Shown here one piece after another: positions 19,075 to 31,805 of a DNA stretch of 64,000 nucleotides; the stretch's first letter is position 1; the number at the start of each line of letters is the position of its first letter. This stretch comes from Pratylenchus scribneri (Eukaryota; Nematoda; Chromadorea; Rhabditida; Pratylenchidae), in the NCBI GenBank assembly GCA_030063045.1, contig JAQSEB010000083.1, positions 1 to 64,000 on the forward strand, written 5' to 3'. A program made the translations under genes and the position numbers. The notes beneath the pieces were generated by a model, which was not told the DNA's origin, did no database searches, and saw only the letters and a list, made by a program, of their open reading frames with translations.

Positions 19075-19960
19075 TTATTTCCAATTCCCTCGGCGAATAG
19101 TTTGATTGTAGCAGAACACTTCATCAACTCGAATTGGTGGCATTTTCTCTCCATTAGTTCCATTCAAACGAAGAGCCCAAAATGGTGCATCATGACTGTT
19201 AATCCCATCCTATTTTTAATTAAATATATTTAAAAATAATTTTTTATAAAAAATTTATACCAGACAATTAAGTGTGATCATCAACACTGCACCCAAAAGT
19301 ATTTCCTTTATTTTTTCGCCTTTATCATTCACTATAATAATATTTATTAGTTTTTTTTTGCTATGTTTTTATTATTGATTGATTCGAACGAATCGAATAT
19401 GGAGTAACTATTAATGAACTTAATTGGGTCGGAATTAGTCGGGATTGAAATCCATTTTAATGAAGAATTGAATTGTCTTTTTAAAAGTGTAATTTCAAAA
19501 AATTTTATTAGTAATGTGACATTTTCGTGCAGCTTTATTAAAATTTTCCACCCAAAAAGCCTCTGCTCTAGTTTTGCAAAGTTTGTGAAACTTTATCAAA
19601 TTCTATCATTTTGGACTCTATTAAATCATAAATAAATAATTTCCATACCTATAATTATTCGATCTACGATTCTGGCAGTATTGTTCATTTCAAGTGAATT
19701 AAACTTGAAAAAAATAAATTGCATTAAATTTAAAAAATGCATTGAAACCACCAAAAAGTGCGTTTCAATATTTGGGTCAGGGTGGTCGGGAAGTTTACAG
19801 TAAAAATCCACATTTGGCATACATTCATCATGATTATTGTTGTTATTGTTAAACCAGTTGGCTTTCACATCTGGTTGGCGTTCACTTTTCCAAAGTTTCA
19901 TAGGATCAGGACAATTACAAGAAGAATTTGTTTTGAGATGGTCTAAATATAAATACATTA
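19075..19960 (-). CDS. Unknown protein, three or more exons
   Basis: Minus-strand exons with coding character. About 19650-19950 has a Cys-bearing segment (NSSCNCPDPMKLWKSERQ, later DECMPNVDFYCKLP). About 19262-19330 has NDKGEKIKEILLGAVLMITL. A C-terminal exon about 19075-19205 carries PFWALRLNGTNGEKMPP and ends at TAA 19075-19077. The start is not located. It lies just downstream of the astacin gene on the same strand but after that gene's stop, so it is separate. The Cys pattern suggests an extracellular protein; no family is recognised. Confidence 0.45.
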
Positions 19961-20205
19961 TAAAAATAATGTTTTAAAATTGGATTATATTTTTTTTTAT
20001 AATTTAATTTGGAAAAAAATAAAATTTTATATAATATAAATAGGATTAGAAAAAATTCTTGACGATCCATTCAAATTATAGGAATGTTTGTGATGAATTT
20101 TTATTTAAATTTAAAATGTACAGAGCTAATATTTTGATATATTTTGGCATAATACTATCAAAATAAATAATATTTTTTCCTATTAATATTCCTAATTTAT
20201 TTTGT

Positions 20206-22520
20206 TTAACCTGTTGTAATTTCAATTTCAAAGTCAATTCGTGAATTGAGTCCACTATCGGTAACATGCAAATCCAATAAAACTTCGCCAATTTCTGTCC
20301 CATTTTCCTTTCCACGCTCATCCGTAATCACCAATGGGAGTTGCTGTTGACAAAAAACACGTGCACCTAGGATTTAATTAAATTTCGAATTCTGAGTGAG
20401 AAAGACATATTATCAAAAAAATTTGCCTGAATCAATCTTCGATAGCTGAAATTGAATGCGCAAATAATCAGGGCAAGGATAAATCCATTTGTCGGTACCG
20501 CAATTTTCTTCATTCAAAGTACTGGCACATTTGATACTGCTATACTTTTTGATGGCAATCCACTTTATTTCAACAGGGTTACCTTCTTTATTGAATGGCT
20601 AAAATAGAGTAGCATTTAAAAATTTTACGTATCAGAATATTTATAATATCCACCTCTATAATCCAATAACAATGTCCATTGCCAATTATGCTTCCCTCAA
20701 ATTTTGTTATCATACCCATCAGAGGATTAATCAATTGTTCTTTTATTGTATTTCCATTTAGTTTACCTTTACATTTATTTGCATCTGAATTAATATAGAA
20801 TAACTTTGATTTAATTTGACTGTTAAGACCATTTTTAGCAATATCATCACAATATTTTCCGGCAAAACCATTTGGACAACGGCATTTTGAACAGTCTAAT
20901 GGATCCTGGTAGCCATCATTTTTACATTGAATTTTATTATGTTTTTCACAGGGAACTAAATTCATTTAAAAAATAAATTTAAAACATTGACTCAGTATTG
21001 ACCAATTTCTATTATTTATATTTAGCTATGGTTGTTAAAATTTTTAAAATCTCGAATTATCTATTTTGGCCTGTTTAATGTTTGCATCTTTTATTAATCA
21101 CGAGTTATATTTAAATTATCATTATATTTTAAATATTCCAAATTGTAAAGAAAATATATTTTAAATATTCCAAATTGTAAAGAAAAAATTTTAAAAACTA
21201 ACAATTTATTTTTGAATCATTGCAATAAAATTGGTTGAGCAACTTTGCATCTCTATATGACAGTCCATTGTTAGCATCATTCCCGATTGAATGCTGATAA
21301 GCTCGCAAATAGGGAATATATTCATAGACTTTTTTACTGAAGGGATAAATTAACAAATATGTATATTTTTCCCTTGAAATAATTGAAATAACCCGCTTCT
21401 ATCTCGAATCCACATGGATTGATAATGCATGACAGAACCATAATCATAGGGCAATCCAAAGCTATTCAATGCAGCCTCTGGAATTCGATATTCTTCAATA
21501 ACATATATTGGTGTTTTGTAATAGCCTTCATACTGTTTTAAAAATTTAAATAATATTTAAGAAGCATTAAAAAATAATATTTCTTTTATGCTGACCATAT
21601 AAATGTATCGATCCACATCTATTCGTGACATTTCATGCAATAATCCCAAAGCATGCCCAATTTCATGAACTACATCTCCAAACTTGTCATACATTTTTTC
21701 ATTTATATATATATTTAAATAAAAGTTAATGATACCTTATTTGTTTTTATATAAATTTCATGCCTTTCGCCACCTCTTCCTATACCTCCTACACTTCGGC
21801 ACCGAGCATTTGGTATAAAATATAAATGGTCAGATGTAGAATCCACTGAATCATTAAAGCCAAATCGAATGCAAGTCTGCTTTCTTTTAATAATGAAAAT
21901 GAATAATAAATATTTATTTAAATTAAAAATTTTATAGAAATATGTAAAAACAAACTCGATATTACGTAGAGCAGCCAAAATAATACTTTTTAATTTACCT
22001 GTAAATGTAATTTTGAAAAATTTTTTCTACGATTATATTATGTATTCAAAATTTAATAGGTTTTGTAAATTATCAAGCATCTAGGCAATTCATTAGTCAT
22101 TTTATTTTTAATGAAATTTCTATTGCATTTGTAACTAATTTGCTTAAAATGAAATCGACTTTGACATCATATTTGCCTTAATCTTAAAAATTTAAATTCA
22201 CAATGCTGAACCGAAGGCAACTATCAATGGCAATGTAGGACTGAAACCGAAAAATTTCTATCATTACCAGGTAAATTTAGGGCAATTTCGAACATAAAGA
22301 AATTTACTATAATGATTTAATATTTATTTATAATTATACCATCAACTTCTGGAGAAAATTTGTATATAATTAAATTTTTCCATCGCCATTCCCAATTAGG
22401 TGGTCTCTTTTCATCATATTTCGTTAATTCCGGAATTCTTCCTTTACTGCGTTTAATACGCTTTCCATTCATATTGTTAATTTTCAACATTTGTGCACAT
22501 CGTTCTCCTCTTCCACATTC
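20206..22520 (-). CDS. Astacin-like zinc metalloprotease with EGF and CUB domains
   Basis: Multi-exon gene read right to left. About 22520-22340 holds a basic pro-region end and the mature start (WRWKNLIIYKFSPEVDG). About 22010-21965 has IILAALRNIE. About 21895-21735 has TCIRFGFNDS and VGGIGRGGERHEIYI. About 21690-21600 holds the zinc site HEIGHALGLLHEMSR. About 21540-21400 has the Met-turn SVMHYQSMW. About 21340-21200 closes the catalytic domain. An EGF module (about 20960-20840, CRCPNGFAGKYC) and a CUB-like domain (about 20810-20210) follow, ending at TAA 20206-20208. Family members are secreted proteases acting in cuticle, moulting or digestion. The 5' end is unresolved: no signal peptide is seen next to it, and the gene may extend into the exons upstream. 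Confidence 0.85.
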
Positions 22521-22544
22521 TGTAAATTTGTAAAAATATATGTA

Positions 22545-25500
22545 TTACTGAACGAATTCATTGGCGCATTTACTTTGCTCCCATTTTTTCCATTCTTCGT
22601 TTGCACGTTTAGGCGTCATCTTATCAAAGTCATTATGAATACCAGGGAACAATAAACTCTTTTCATTATCACAATTTTTCAATGCATAAAATTCTTTTCG
22701 TAATTTATCTTCGGAATTTCCAGGCTCCAAGTCGCCATCATCATCATCTTGTATTTGAAGAACATAATCAGGCACATGAAATTTGGGAAAAAGAATAAAT
22801 TCAAATTATATAAAAAATTTTAATTTTTATCATTGAATAAAATAAAATAAATATTTTCAGGTTTAAATTGACCAAATATTCGGAAGGTGGCGGTTTTGCG
22901 TCATCTTTCTGATAACTTTGCTTTTCACACAACCACATTGATTCACAAATGCATTGACGTAAAATAAGCATTTGGTTGCAAATTTTATCATTTTGACATT
23001 GCTCAACTTTTCCTTTTTCCTATAATTTTAATATTTACAAAATTGAAATTTTTTAAAATTTATTTTCAATTCTATGATTTTATTGAATTAAAATTAAAAT
23101 TTAACGCAGCCTATACGGATTATTTTTATAGAATGCAGGATCAGGAAACCGAATCGAACAATAAATGCAGCCATACCTCGGCATTGCAGCCTTTTAATTC
23201 GATATCCTTGTTTTTCCATTTATCATGTAATTTCATATTCGAAAAAATTTGACAACTTTTCTTTCCATTTTCTTCATTTATAGGATAGAGCAAATGCAAT
23301 TTCCGTTTATTTAACAATGTTTTGCCATTTTCGTCAAATACATTTTCCACCCGCATATCCATGAATGCAAAACCAAGGGCATCCTTTGTAATTGTAATAA
23401 TAAAATTTGAGTTATTCTTTTTTACATTATTATATTTTTTTTTATTTAATTTTTATAGTTTCTGTTTATTAATAAAATGAGTGATGAATGATAATAATCC
23501 AAGTTCACAAACATTTTCTATGAGATGTCCAAAAGCCGAAGGACGAATTGGAAGAATATTGAATGAAAGTGATGATTCGTCATTATTCACAATTTCGCGT
23601 TGATTGCCATTTCGGTTGATGAATTGTGTGAGTGCAGATGCGGATTTCAATAGCAATAATGGACTCAATGCAGCAAAGTTTTTATCGAGCATTGAGAGAT
23701 TTATTGTCGAAAGGGAATAACTAAAAAATTATAAACAAAAATTTAATTGCCAAAGTGATATACAAAAAGATTTTATTAATATTTTGGTCAAAAAATGCCT
23801 TTTATCCGAATACGAAGTTTTTATTGTTGTATGCACGGAATAAATGCCAACCAATTTTTGGACACAAATTCCCAGACCAATTCCATGCATTTTAGGACTC
23901 AATTGCCCACAAGTACGAGACACGACATTTTGATCGTTTGGCTTATTATTAATCTAAATATATAAAATATATTGGATTATAAATAATATTTAAAATTGAT
24001 ATGAAATCGACATATTATATCCTCTAAATATTTTTGTTATTTCTTCAGTAAAAAAGATTGATTTTTTTACAATATAATTTTCAAGTATAAATTTTTATTT
24101 TAACTCAAAATAATATATATAATTGAATAAATCAAATTTGAATTTTATATCTTTTAAGGAAAAAAATTTTAAAACTGAATTAAATTTTCCAAATTTGTTG
24201 CGATGAAAATAAATAATGGTAAAATTTGTTGTAAATAAGATTTTTATTATGTTGCATTTTTAATTCGGTTAAGAAATTATTAAAAATTTAAATAAAAATA
24301 CGCACATAAAATTGTGGCTTCACCAATCCTCCTGTTTGGAAACGACTCTCCCAACATACAAATAACATTACAGTATTGTCACTAGAAAAAAGGTAGAAAT
24401 TATAAATTAATATTTATTTCAAGATCCTCAGTCCCCATTGTCATTTCCGTTTATCGGTGAATTTATTGAAACGAGGGAAAGGGATCTCTTTTACACTATT
24501 TTCTTTTGCAAAGTGACATCTCACTAATCCATTTTTCTGTTAAGGACTTTAAGCTTTAACCCATAATCTTTAATAAGCCATCCACCTAATTTGGCTCAGA
24601 GTTACTAGTACTCTAATAATATCAATTTTATAATATTTGACACTTTAAGCATTTCTTAACGGATATTTTTAAAACAACCTTGTGCACACATTTTCAGGGC
24701 CATTCCATTCATCTGGCTCTGTGCTAGCTTTTTTCCATGCTTCCTCGTATTTTTTAAGCCGGCCTTCTGTATCACATTGTTCTTTTTTGCATTCATTCTC
24801 TAGCAATTTAAACAAGGTCGAATTGTAGGCAATTTTGTCGGCCTCTATTGAACCAAAATCGAAAAGAAACAATGGCCGAGAATGATTTCTTTTATTTTCT
24901 CCAAGCGAGGATATTGCTATAAAAAATTGTAGAATTTATGCATTATTAATTTTATATATATAGGTACACTCAGAACCAGTCAAAGAACATCCTATTAGAT
25001 TTTCCATTACTTAATCTCTACAGATTTTAAATTTTTTTGAGATCCTTATCTTCCATATTTGATTGTAAAACGATGAAAAAATATGCTTTTAGGGTCAGAA
25101 TCTTATGCCAAATTTTAGGGGTAGCATAGTGATTTTGGGAGTGGAAAAATCTCACATAGATAAAACGTAAGTACGGATTTTCCAATCTATGCAATGGGAT
25201 TTATTCATTAAAATTTTCGGTCTTTTGAGTGTCAAATCTACTTTATAACCTGCGAAAATTGAAGCAAAATCTGCGCCATCTTCGGCCTCGCTACTGACAA
25301 GCTCAACAATTGTGTCACCATTTAATTCAGATTCGGATATTTTCATATGATTAAACCTGTTAAATGTTTCAAAAAAAAAATCAAAAATTTTTAAATTTTA
25401 GTATGGATAGAAAGATATTTTTCATAGAATCACAAATTTTAAACAATTTCGATATAAAGTTTTTTGTTTTCCTAAAAAATTTATCATTATTACCAATCAG

Positions 25501-25615
25501 GAGATGGCGACAAGAATGTTGATGAACAATGCACACAGAATGGTGAATTTAATTGATGGAATAAAGAAACAAAGAAAATTAACAAAATTTGTTGGATAAA
25601 TGCAAAACGACACAT
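22545..25615 (-). CDS. Large secreted protein of unknown function (many exons)
   Basis: Exon 1 (25494-25615) starts at ATG 25615 and encodes a strong signal peptide, MCRFAFIQQILLIFFVSLFH, with a GT donor. Further minus-strand exons follow: about 25346-25260 (VELVSSEAEDGADFASIF), 24920-24680 (FDFGSIEADKIAYN, TEPDEWNGPENVC), 24385-24305, 23950-23760 (RTCGQLSPKMHGIGLGIC), 23715-23465, 23380-23170 and 23025-22860 (CQNDKICNQMLILRQCIC), then 22775-22545 (IQDDDDGDLEPGN). Cys residues are spread throughout, as in an extracellular protein. No domain is recognised. Phase did not close between its last exon and the astacin catalytic exons, so I keep them apart, but one long gene with a large N-terminal region remains possible. 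Confidence 0.5.
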
Positions 25616-26826
25616 TTTCAATTGTAAAAGAAATGAAATTAAAAATTAATAATTGAGTAAAATTTATTGAATTTTACTTTTGATTAAAATGAATTAATAA
25701 AATTTAATGAAATTTACTGTTTGAATGATTAATCCATTTTTAACGAGGAAAGAAAAAAGCAACTAGTCATTCATTGGTAAATGATTATTCACACGTCATC
25801 AATCATCGTTTTAGTTTTACTTACTAAATTAAAATAAAAATTGATTTCTCTCAATATATTATTTTCAACGAATAAATTATGTGCAAATTTAAAATGTTGG
25901 GAACCGGACACCTCGGTCTAGAATCAACTTTGTCCTATTGCAATATGCGCTGAAAATGAACAATAATGCCATTCTTTTGTCGTTGCATCTAGTAATTTCT
26001 AATTTCATTCACTTCACATTTGTGCCTCCCGTATTATTCCATTTATATTATTTAAGCCTTATCTATTGTATGAATATTGTATTATAAAAGAAGATGATTT
26101 CATTTTTTCTTCAATTCATTCATTTATTTTAAAACAAAAGATCTCAGCTGATAAAAAATGCTCAAATTTGGAATGGAGGGAAATTTGCTTCAAGCTAAAA
26201 TCTTTTTCCATCTTAAAAAATCCTTATACAAAATTCGTTGCTGCTAATATTCAAAAGAGATCCACCAAAATTGGATAATCCAATTCAATGCAATTAATGG
26301 AATTGGCATAAATGTTATCCTTTTTTATCAATTCAAATTTCTTATTGCTTTTTGTCGTAAAAAAATATTGAATTGACAAATTTATTAAAAATAAAAGAGA
26401 TAGGATAAAATTTTAAAATTTGAACTAAAATAAATTGAAATCACTATTTAGAAAAAATTCCTTCACAGATAATTCGTCATTTATTCCTTTTCTCTATTTG
26501 AAAAACAAAAATAATTTTCAAATAACTGCCTAAAAGCTATTTTTAAAAATGTTAGATTAAAAAATATAGAAAAATATTGATAAGACAACAAATTAAAATA
26601 GAAAAGAGCAAAATGCTTTTTGATTGAAAAATCAAAATTGATATCATTCTGGATTTGAATTAAATTTAATTCCAATTACAATTAAATGAGAAATATTCAA
26701 CTGAATGGAAAATATAAATAAATTTTGATTTGATGGATGTCAGCAATCCTTTAAATCTAATTAATTTTATTTTAAAAAGAATTCAAATTATTCGACATCT
26801 TTCTTCATTTTTTGTCCTTCGGAGTT
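25616..26826. other. Intergenic, no gene seen
   Basis: About 1.2 kb of AT-rich sequence between divergent neighbours. Short open frames at 26066-26278 and 26481-26675 lack motifs. Confidence 0.4.
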
Positions 26827-28170
26827 TTATTTTTCTAATTCATTATTTAGAACGCTTTCGAATTCTTTGAATTGTCCTTCTTCCTTCCCAAAATTCACAC
26901 GTATTGAATCGCCATCACGGCATAAAAGCAAGACTGGAAAAAGTTGATCATTCGCTAATTCTGACCGAAATTCGGCCTTCTCTGAAATAAAATTTATTTA
27001 TTTTTTTATTATATAAGCATATTTCATTATAAATTTTTCAAATATTTTTTCTATATTTTACTCAGAAATTTTCCATTGATTGTGCCAAAATATTCTATTT
27101 TCGAATTTGGATGACAGATTATGCCAATGCCAAAAAAATCCCCCTCAATGAAAGAGGTATATCTTCTTTGGAATCCGATAAAATATTCCTCAAGCAAAAT
27201 TCCTATTTTGCTACCAATTCTAATTGAATTATTTCCTCCTCCAAACAAATCGCTTGCCAATGGAATTTTATGGCTACAAAATAATCCAATAAAAATACTG
27301 GATCTGAATAATTCATAAATTATTTATTGGCTAAGAATTTTCATTGTTGATATTACCTTGAGAAATATAAAATTATTATTTTAAATTTATTTTTATAGCA
27401 ATACATAATTATTTATAGATTACAAATTAAATTGTTAAATCAAATTAATTTACCTATTTGTTTTTAGAATTTTTACTTCATAATAGAACAAAATTATTGG
27501 TTTCTTGATTCTCAAATTGAATACATTAAATGGAAAAATTGCTCGAACGTAATTATCTTCTAAAAAATATATTAAAACAATTAATTTAAAATATTTCAAA
27601 AGTTGAATTTTACCACTTTGCCCCAAACAAGTGGCAATAAAACATTCATCGGAAATTTTCAATTTTGAACCACAATCATTCTCATTTAATTTATTGTTCC
27701 TCATTTTCTAAAAAAAGCATTATTAATTTTATTTTTTTTTAAATATTCCACCATTTTAATGCCATTGATAATTTTTTGAACATTTCGCCATTTGGCATTT
27801 GGCCAGAAGACCAAAAGCATTTTCCAATGGCAATGACTCAAACAATTTATCCAATAATTCAGCCGGCATTGGTCGATGATGAATTGAGAGTTTCTTCTTA
27901 AAAAATTTTAAAATATTAATTGAATTAATTTATAAATTAATATACTTTCTTCATAAACGCCTCAATTTTTGTCATTTTTTCCTTCAATTCACCATTTTCT
28001 TCTTCCACTTCTACAATTTTCCTTTTCAGTCCAACATTTTCTCCGTTCAGTTGGCCCATTTCATTGTTCTTCTCCTCTATTAATTTGGCAATTTCTTCAT
28101 TCTTTTCTTCCTTCAACTTCTTATTTTCATTTTGCAATTCGATCATTTTTTTGTTGATTAGTTGGTCCAT
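26827..28170 (-). pseudogene. Coiled-coil/SPRY gene with a frame-breaking deletion (copy B)
   Basis: Same exon plan as copy A. The N-terminal coiled coil starts at ATG 28170. The F-box-like exon (about 27903-27760) has LPLENAFGLLAK. The SPRY exons include FFGIGIICHPNSKIEYF (about 27150) and the final exon ends INGKFL then GDSIRVNFGKEEGQFKEF, stop TAA 26827-26829. In the F-box-like exon the sequence after GGCC has one A fewer than copy A and then lacks a further 10 bases, 11 nt in total, so the frame is lost and a stop follows within ~15 codons. The later exons still look good, so the break is probably recent, or an assembly error. Confidence 0.75.
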
Positions 28171-29237
28171 TTTATAAAATTTGTTAATTAGTTTTCTCTA
28201 AATAAAATTTATTTATTAATTAAACATGAAGAGACTTTATTTCTAAATAATATATTTTGAAAAAAATTTTAAACGCTGAATGAATAAAAATATGCGCATG
28301 ATTCATAAATTTTCTCTTTTTATATTAACGTCCTTTCTAATGAAAAAAGGGTATTGGAATAAAAATGGAATCATTTTTGTGAAAGAGGAATGTTCATTTA
28401 GGGTTAATACTACAGAAAATAATCGTCAAATGCCGATACCAATTTAAATTGAAAATTTGCGGATGAAACGAATGGGAAAATGCTTAAGGCACATATTTGA
28501 TATTATTTCTTCAAATAAAAAAAGTAAATAAAATATAAAATTTGGAATTTTGATGGAGGAGATTAATTCTTTGTCCCTCAATGTCAATGACCCAACCAAT
28601 TTTGCATTTTTTTCTATGTATTCCTTCTTAACAATTATAATTTCTCCCATTCATTGCTCTTTCTCTTTCCCCATTTTGATCATCGACATTGTTGGTGATT
28701 GGGCAATATTAAAATGATTTTGTTCTTTGTTTGATGTTTGATTGGTTGGGTTTTCCATTAGGCAAAAATTTGTAGTTTGTGTAACATTGTCGACTCAGTC
28801 CAAGCGAATTTTGGGAAGGAAAATGGCATTTCAGCAGGAAATTCCATCAACTTTTGCAGTGAATTGGAAATGAAAATGAAAAAGAACAAATTACTGAATA
28901 TTCTAAACATTTATTTTTTAGCATCCAAATAATAAATGCAATTAATTTTTTTTAAATTTTTAATTGTTAATCTAACGCTTTTATTCCTTTTCATTAAATT
29001 CGGTATTTTAAATTCACATATTGAATATAAACAATTTATTGAATTAAAAAGGCTTTTATGGAGATGTAGAATATATTATTCCCTTTTTATAAAATAAATT
29101 ATGCATTTAATTTTATAGCTTTTTATTTAATAATAAAAAATATTAAATATTCCTTTTATCCATCAATTCAATAAATATTTCGATATAAAAATTATTTTAT
29201 CTTCATAAGTACCTTTCATTTTTTTTCAAACTAAAAA
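28171..29237. other. Intergenic; possible exon remnant
   Basis: A minus-strand open frame at 28444-28650 begins MGEIIIVKKEYIEKNAKLVG and then turns hydrophobic; it has no partner exons that I can place. The rest is AT-rich with no clear feature. Confidence 0.35.
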
Positions 29238-29571
29238 ATGAAATCAAAACTAATTGCATTCTGCTACGTTTTCCTGATTATCGTTTCTTTTAAAATTTGC
29301 ATGACTTATCCAATCGATGAGGTAAATTAATTAGCTTATGTTTAATTGCAAAAAATTTTATAATATTAAATCATATTTTTTTCGATTTCAAATTTTACAA
29401 CAATTTTTATGACAATCAAATAATAAATATATAATTAAGGACGCCTTTTGCACCAGTAAACACATGGATGAATGCGAGAAGCATCCAATTTGCAAGTTGG
29501 ACTGCAACAAACCTAAATTTTGTTGCGATTGTGTTTCTCAAAGCAAATTCAATGAACTTGAAGCTGCATGA
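29238..29571 (+). CDS. Small secreted Cys-rich peptide, two exons
   Basis: Exon 1, 29238-29321, encodes a 28-residue signal peptide and junction (starts MKSKLIAFCYVFLIIVS, ends TYPIDE). Exon 2, 29440-29571, encodes 43 residues with Cys spacing C-x7-C-x5-C-x3-C-x5-CC-x-C (motifs DECEKHPIC and KFCCDC). The intron is GT...AG in phase 0 and the total is 71 aa. The mature part is short, charged and Cys-rich, as in many nematode secreted peptides. A single exon-2 paralogue is present at 47203-47328. The family is not recognised; roles such as antimicrobial, signalling or effector activity are only guesses. Confidence 0.7.
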
Positions 29572-29712
29572 GATGTTGGCAAAAATGGACGCTAAAAGAA
29601 GAAAAATGAGAAAGCAAATAAATATATATAAATTTGTAATTTGCTTCAAATGAATTGAATAAAAAAACCAGTTTTTGATATTGTATTCATTTATTGTGGG
29701 TGTGAATATTTC

Positions 29713-30212
29713 TAGGGTTCAGCGGTACCGGTACTTTGGACCAAAATCGGTACCGGTACTTGCCGGTACCAGCCTACTCGGTATTCGGTACCGGTACTGG
29801 GTTTAGGGTCGGTACCCGGTACCGGTACTCGGCACCGATCGGTACCGGTACTAGTCGGTACTGACGGTACTGGAGAAAAAATGGTAAAAAATCATAAAAA
29901 TTTTTAAAAAATCAATTTTTTTTCTTTCAAAAATCAAAAATTTTGATACAGAGAAATTAAAAATAATTTTATAAAAGATTTAAATTTGACTGAAATTTTC
30001 ATTTTAAAGAAAAAATTTAAAAAAAATATAAAAATTTGGCCAAAAATGCCATTTTAGAGGGTGCTTGTCAGTACCGACTAGTACCGAGTTGGAAAAACGG
30101 TACCGGTAATACCGATGTCGGTACCGGTACTAGCAAAATCGATACCGGTACTGGCCAAAGGCCGGTACTTCGGTACCAGTACCGACCGGTACTGCGGTAC
30201 CGCTGAACCCTA
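29713..30212. mobile_element. hAT-type MITE, GGTACC-rich, copy 1 (500 bp)
   Basis: Termini TAGGGTTCAGCGGTACCG and its reverse complement, flanked by a perfect 8-bp target duplication AATATTTC (29705-29712 and 30213-30220). Both arms are packed with GGTACCGGTAC words and pair with each other; the centre (about 29880-30055) is AT-rich. No coding capacity. An 8-bp duplication with TAGGG ends is typical of hAT elements. Confidence 0.9.
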
Positions 30213-30687
30213 AATATTTCTGATTAGTGATGGTCTGGATCTGGAATACGAAATCCACCTCTTAGTTCTTTATAATTGTGAAAAATATTATCCGGCTAAT
30301 AATAAAAGCTTGAAACATAGAAAATAATCTGTTAATAATTGCAATTTCTTATATCATTTCAATAGCCAACATCAATAACCACCCTCGAAATTTCCTTTTT
30401 ATGCGCGACTCCAATATATTTTCTATTTAATTCTCTTCTTTTGCCTTAAGCGTGATTTGAAAAAATTTGATTTTAATATTAGAAAAAATAAAGGTATTTA
30501 AATTTTATTTATTCCCATCATAAAACTTTATTGCATCTATTTCCTTCTTTTTAATGCATTTTTATTCATTTTTTTTTTTATTTTAAAATGCTTTTAACGT
30601 CGTATTTATGAATTTTTCAATTCATATCCTTCCTTCAAAAAAATTTACTTATATTGTTCGCAAATAGTCTTCAACAAATATATTATT
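30213..30687. other. Intergenic, no gene seen
   Basis: AT-rich sequence leading to the next gene; nothing else seen. Confidence 0.4.
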
Positions 30688-31438
30688 ATGTCATTCATGA
30701 TCTTGCTTATGTTTGGAGGTGCCAACATCTTCAATCTGAATGAAATGATTGGCGGTATTGAGGTGACTTATTTGATTTTTTCATTGAAAAATGTTTTTAT
30801 TTTGTTAAAATAAAATGATTAAAATATGCAAAACGCCATTTCATTACAATGGTCCATTCTAATTGGCCACAGCAAATTAAATGGGGATAATATTCCATTC
30901 GAAACTCTAAAATTAATCTAAAAATGGCTTTTCTTGGAAAATTATGACAATTTTAAAAAAAATGACTTTTGATTAATTCAAAAATTCTTTTTTTTAATTA
31001 CAATTAAATACATTAACTTTTTAAATGAAAATTTTATTAATTATAAAAAACTGAATAATTATTTAAAAAATCATTATCATCCATATTTTAAAGGCTAATA
31101 TTATGCTTCCAACCTCGTATCAACCATTTTCAGAATATCCGCCGTATCTACAATTTCCCCAATATCCTCCACATCAACCTTTTCCACAACCTCCGTATCA
31201 ACAATTTCCACAGCTTCAACCCCAACCATTTCCCCAATCGCCACATTCGCCATTTCCACAACCTCCGCATCAATCATTACATCCATTGTCAACTTATCCG
31301 CACCATCATCATTTGCGATGCCGTGGTTTAAACGAGCTACAATGCAATATGAAAGCACCACATTGCAAATACGAAGCAGAACTTATCATCCTTGGTGTTA
31401 CACATCGTGGTCGATGCGTGAAAAAAAAATCGAAATAG
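30688..31438 (+). CDS. Pro/Gln/Phe-repeat secreted protein with C-terminal Cys module, two exons
   Basis: Exon 1, 30688-30762, encodes MSFMILLMFGGANIFNLNEM and then IGGIE, a short hydrophobic leader. Exon 2, 31094-31438, is phase 0 and gives a total of 139 aa. The middle is a repeat of PPYxQFPQ and PFPQ words (about residues 30-85), then a His-rich stretch, then a module with Cys spacing C-x7-C-x6-C-x15-C ending CVKKKSK. The leader is weak as a signal peptide but plausible. The Pro/Gln-rich section resembles structural or adhesive secreted proteins. Family unknown. The minus-strand frame over the same DNA is a shadow. Confidence 0.6.
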
Positions 31439-31805
31439 AGATACAATGATCGACAGAATAAAAAAACATATATCGATAAAAATATTATTATGATGAATAA
31501 ATTGGTTATATTTAAGATGGCCTAAATTAATAATTTTTTTTCATAAAATTCATTCAGTACCATCCTTTTGGTTGGAATTTTTCTAGAATAAAAATTTGGA
31601 AAGTCATCTTTTATTTAGCAATTGAGCAAAATTAATTTAAATGCTTGTCCAAGGCAATTTTTTTAATACGAAGATAAACATTTTAATTGGAAAAGCAATG
31701 GAAGAGATTAATGCAATAATATAAATGTGAATTTTAAAATTTATTCTCCAATTATATTTAGCAATGAAAAGCAGAGATTAGAATTTATTAACATGGAATG
31801 CCAAT
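31439..31805. other. Intergenic, no gene seen
   Basis: AT-rich gap between convergent genes. Confidence 0.4.
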
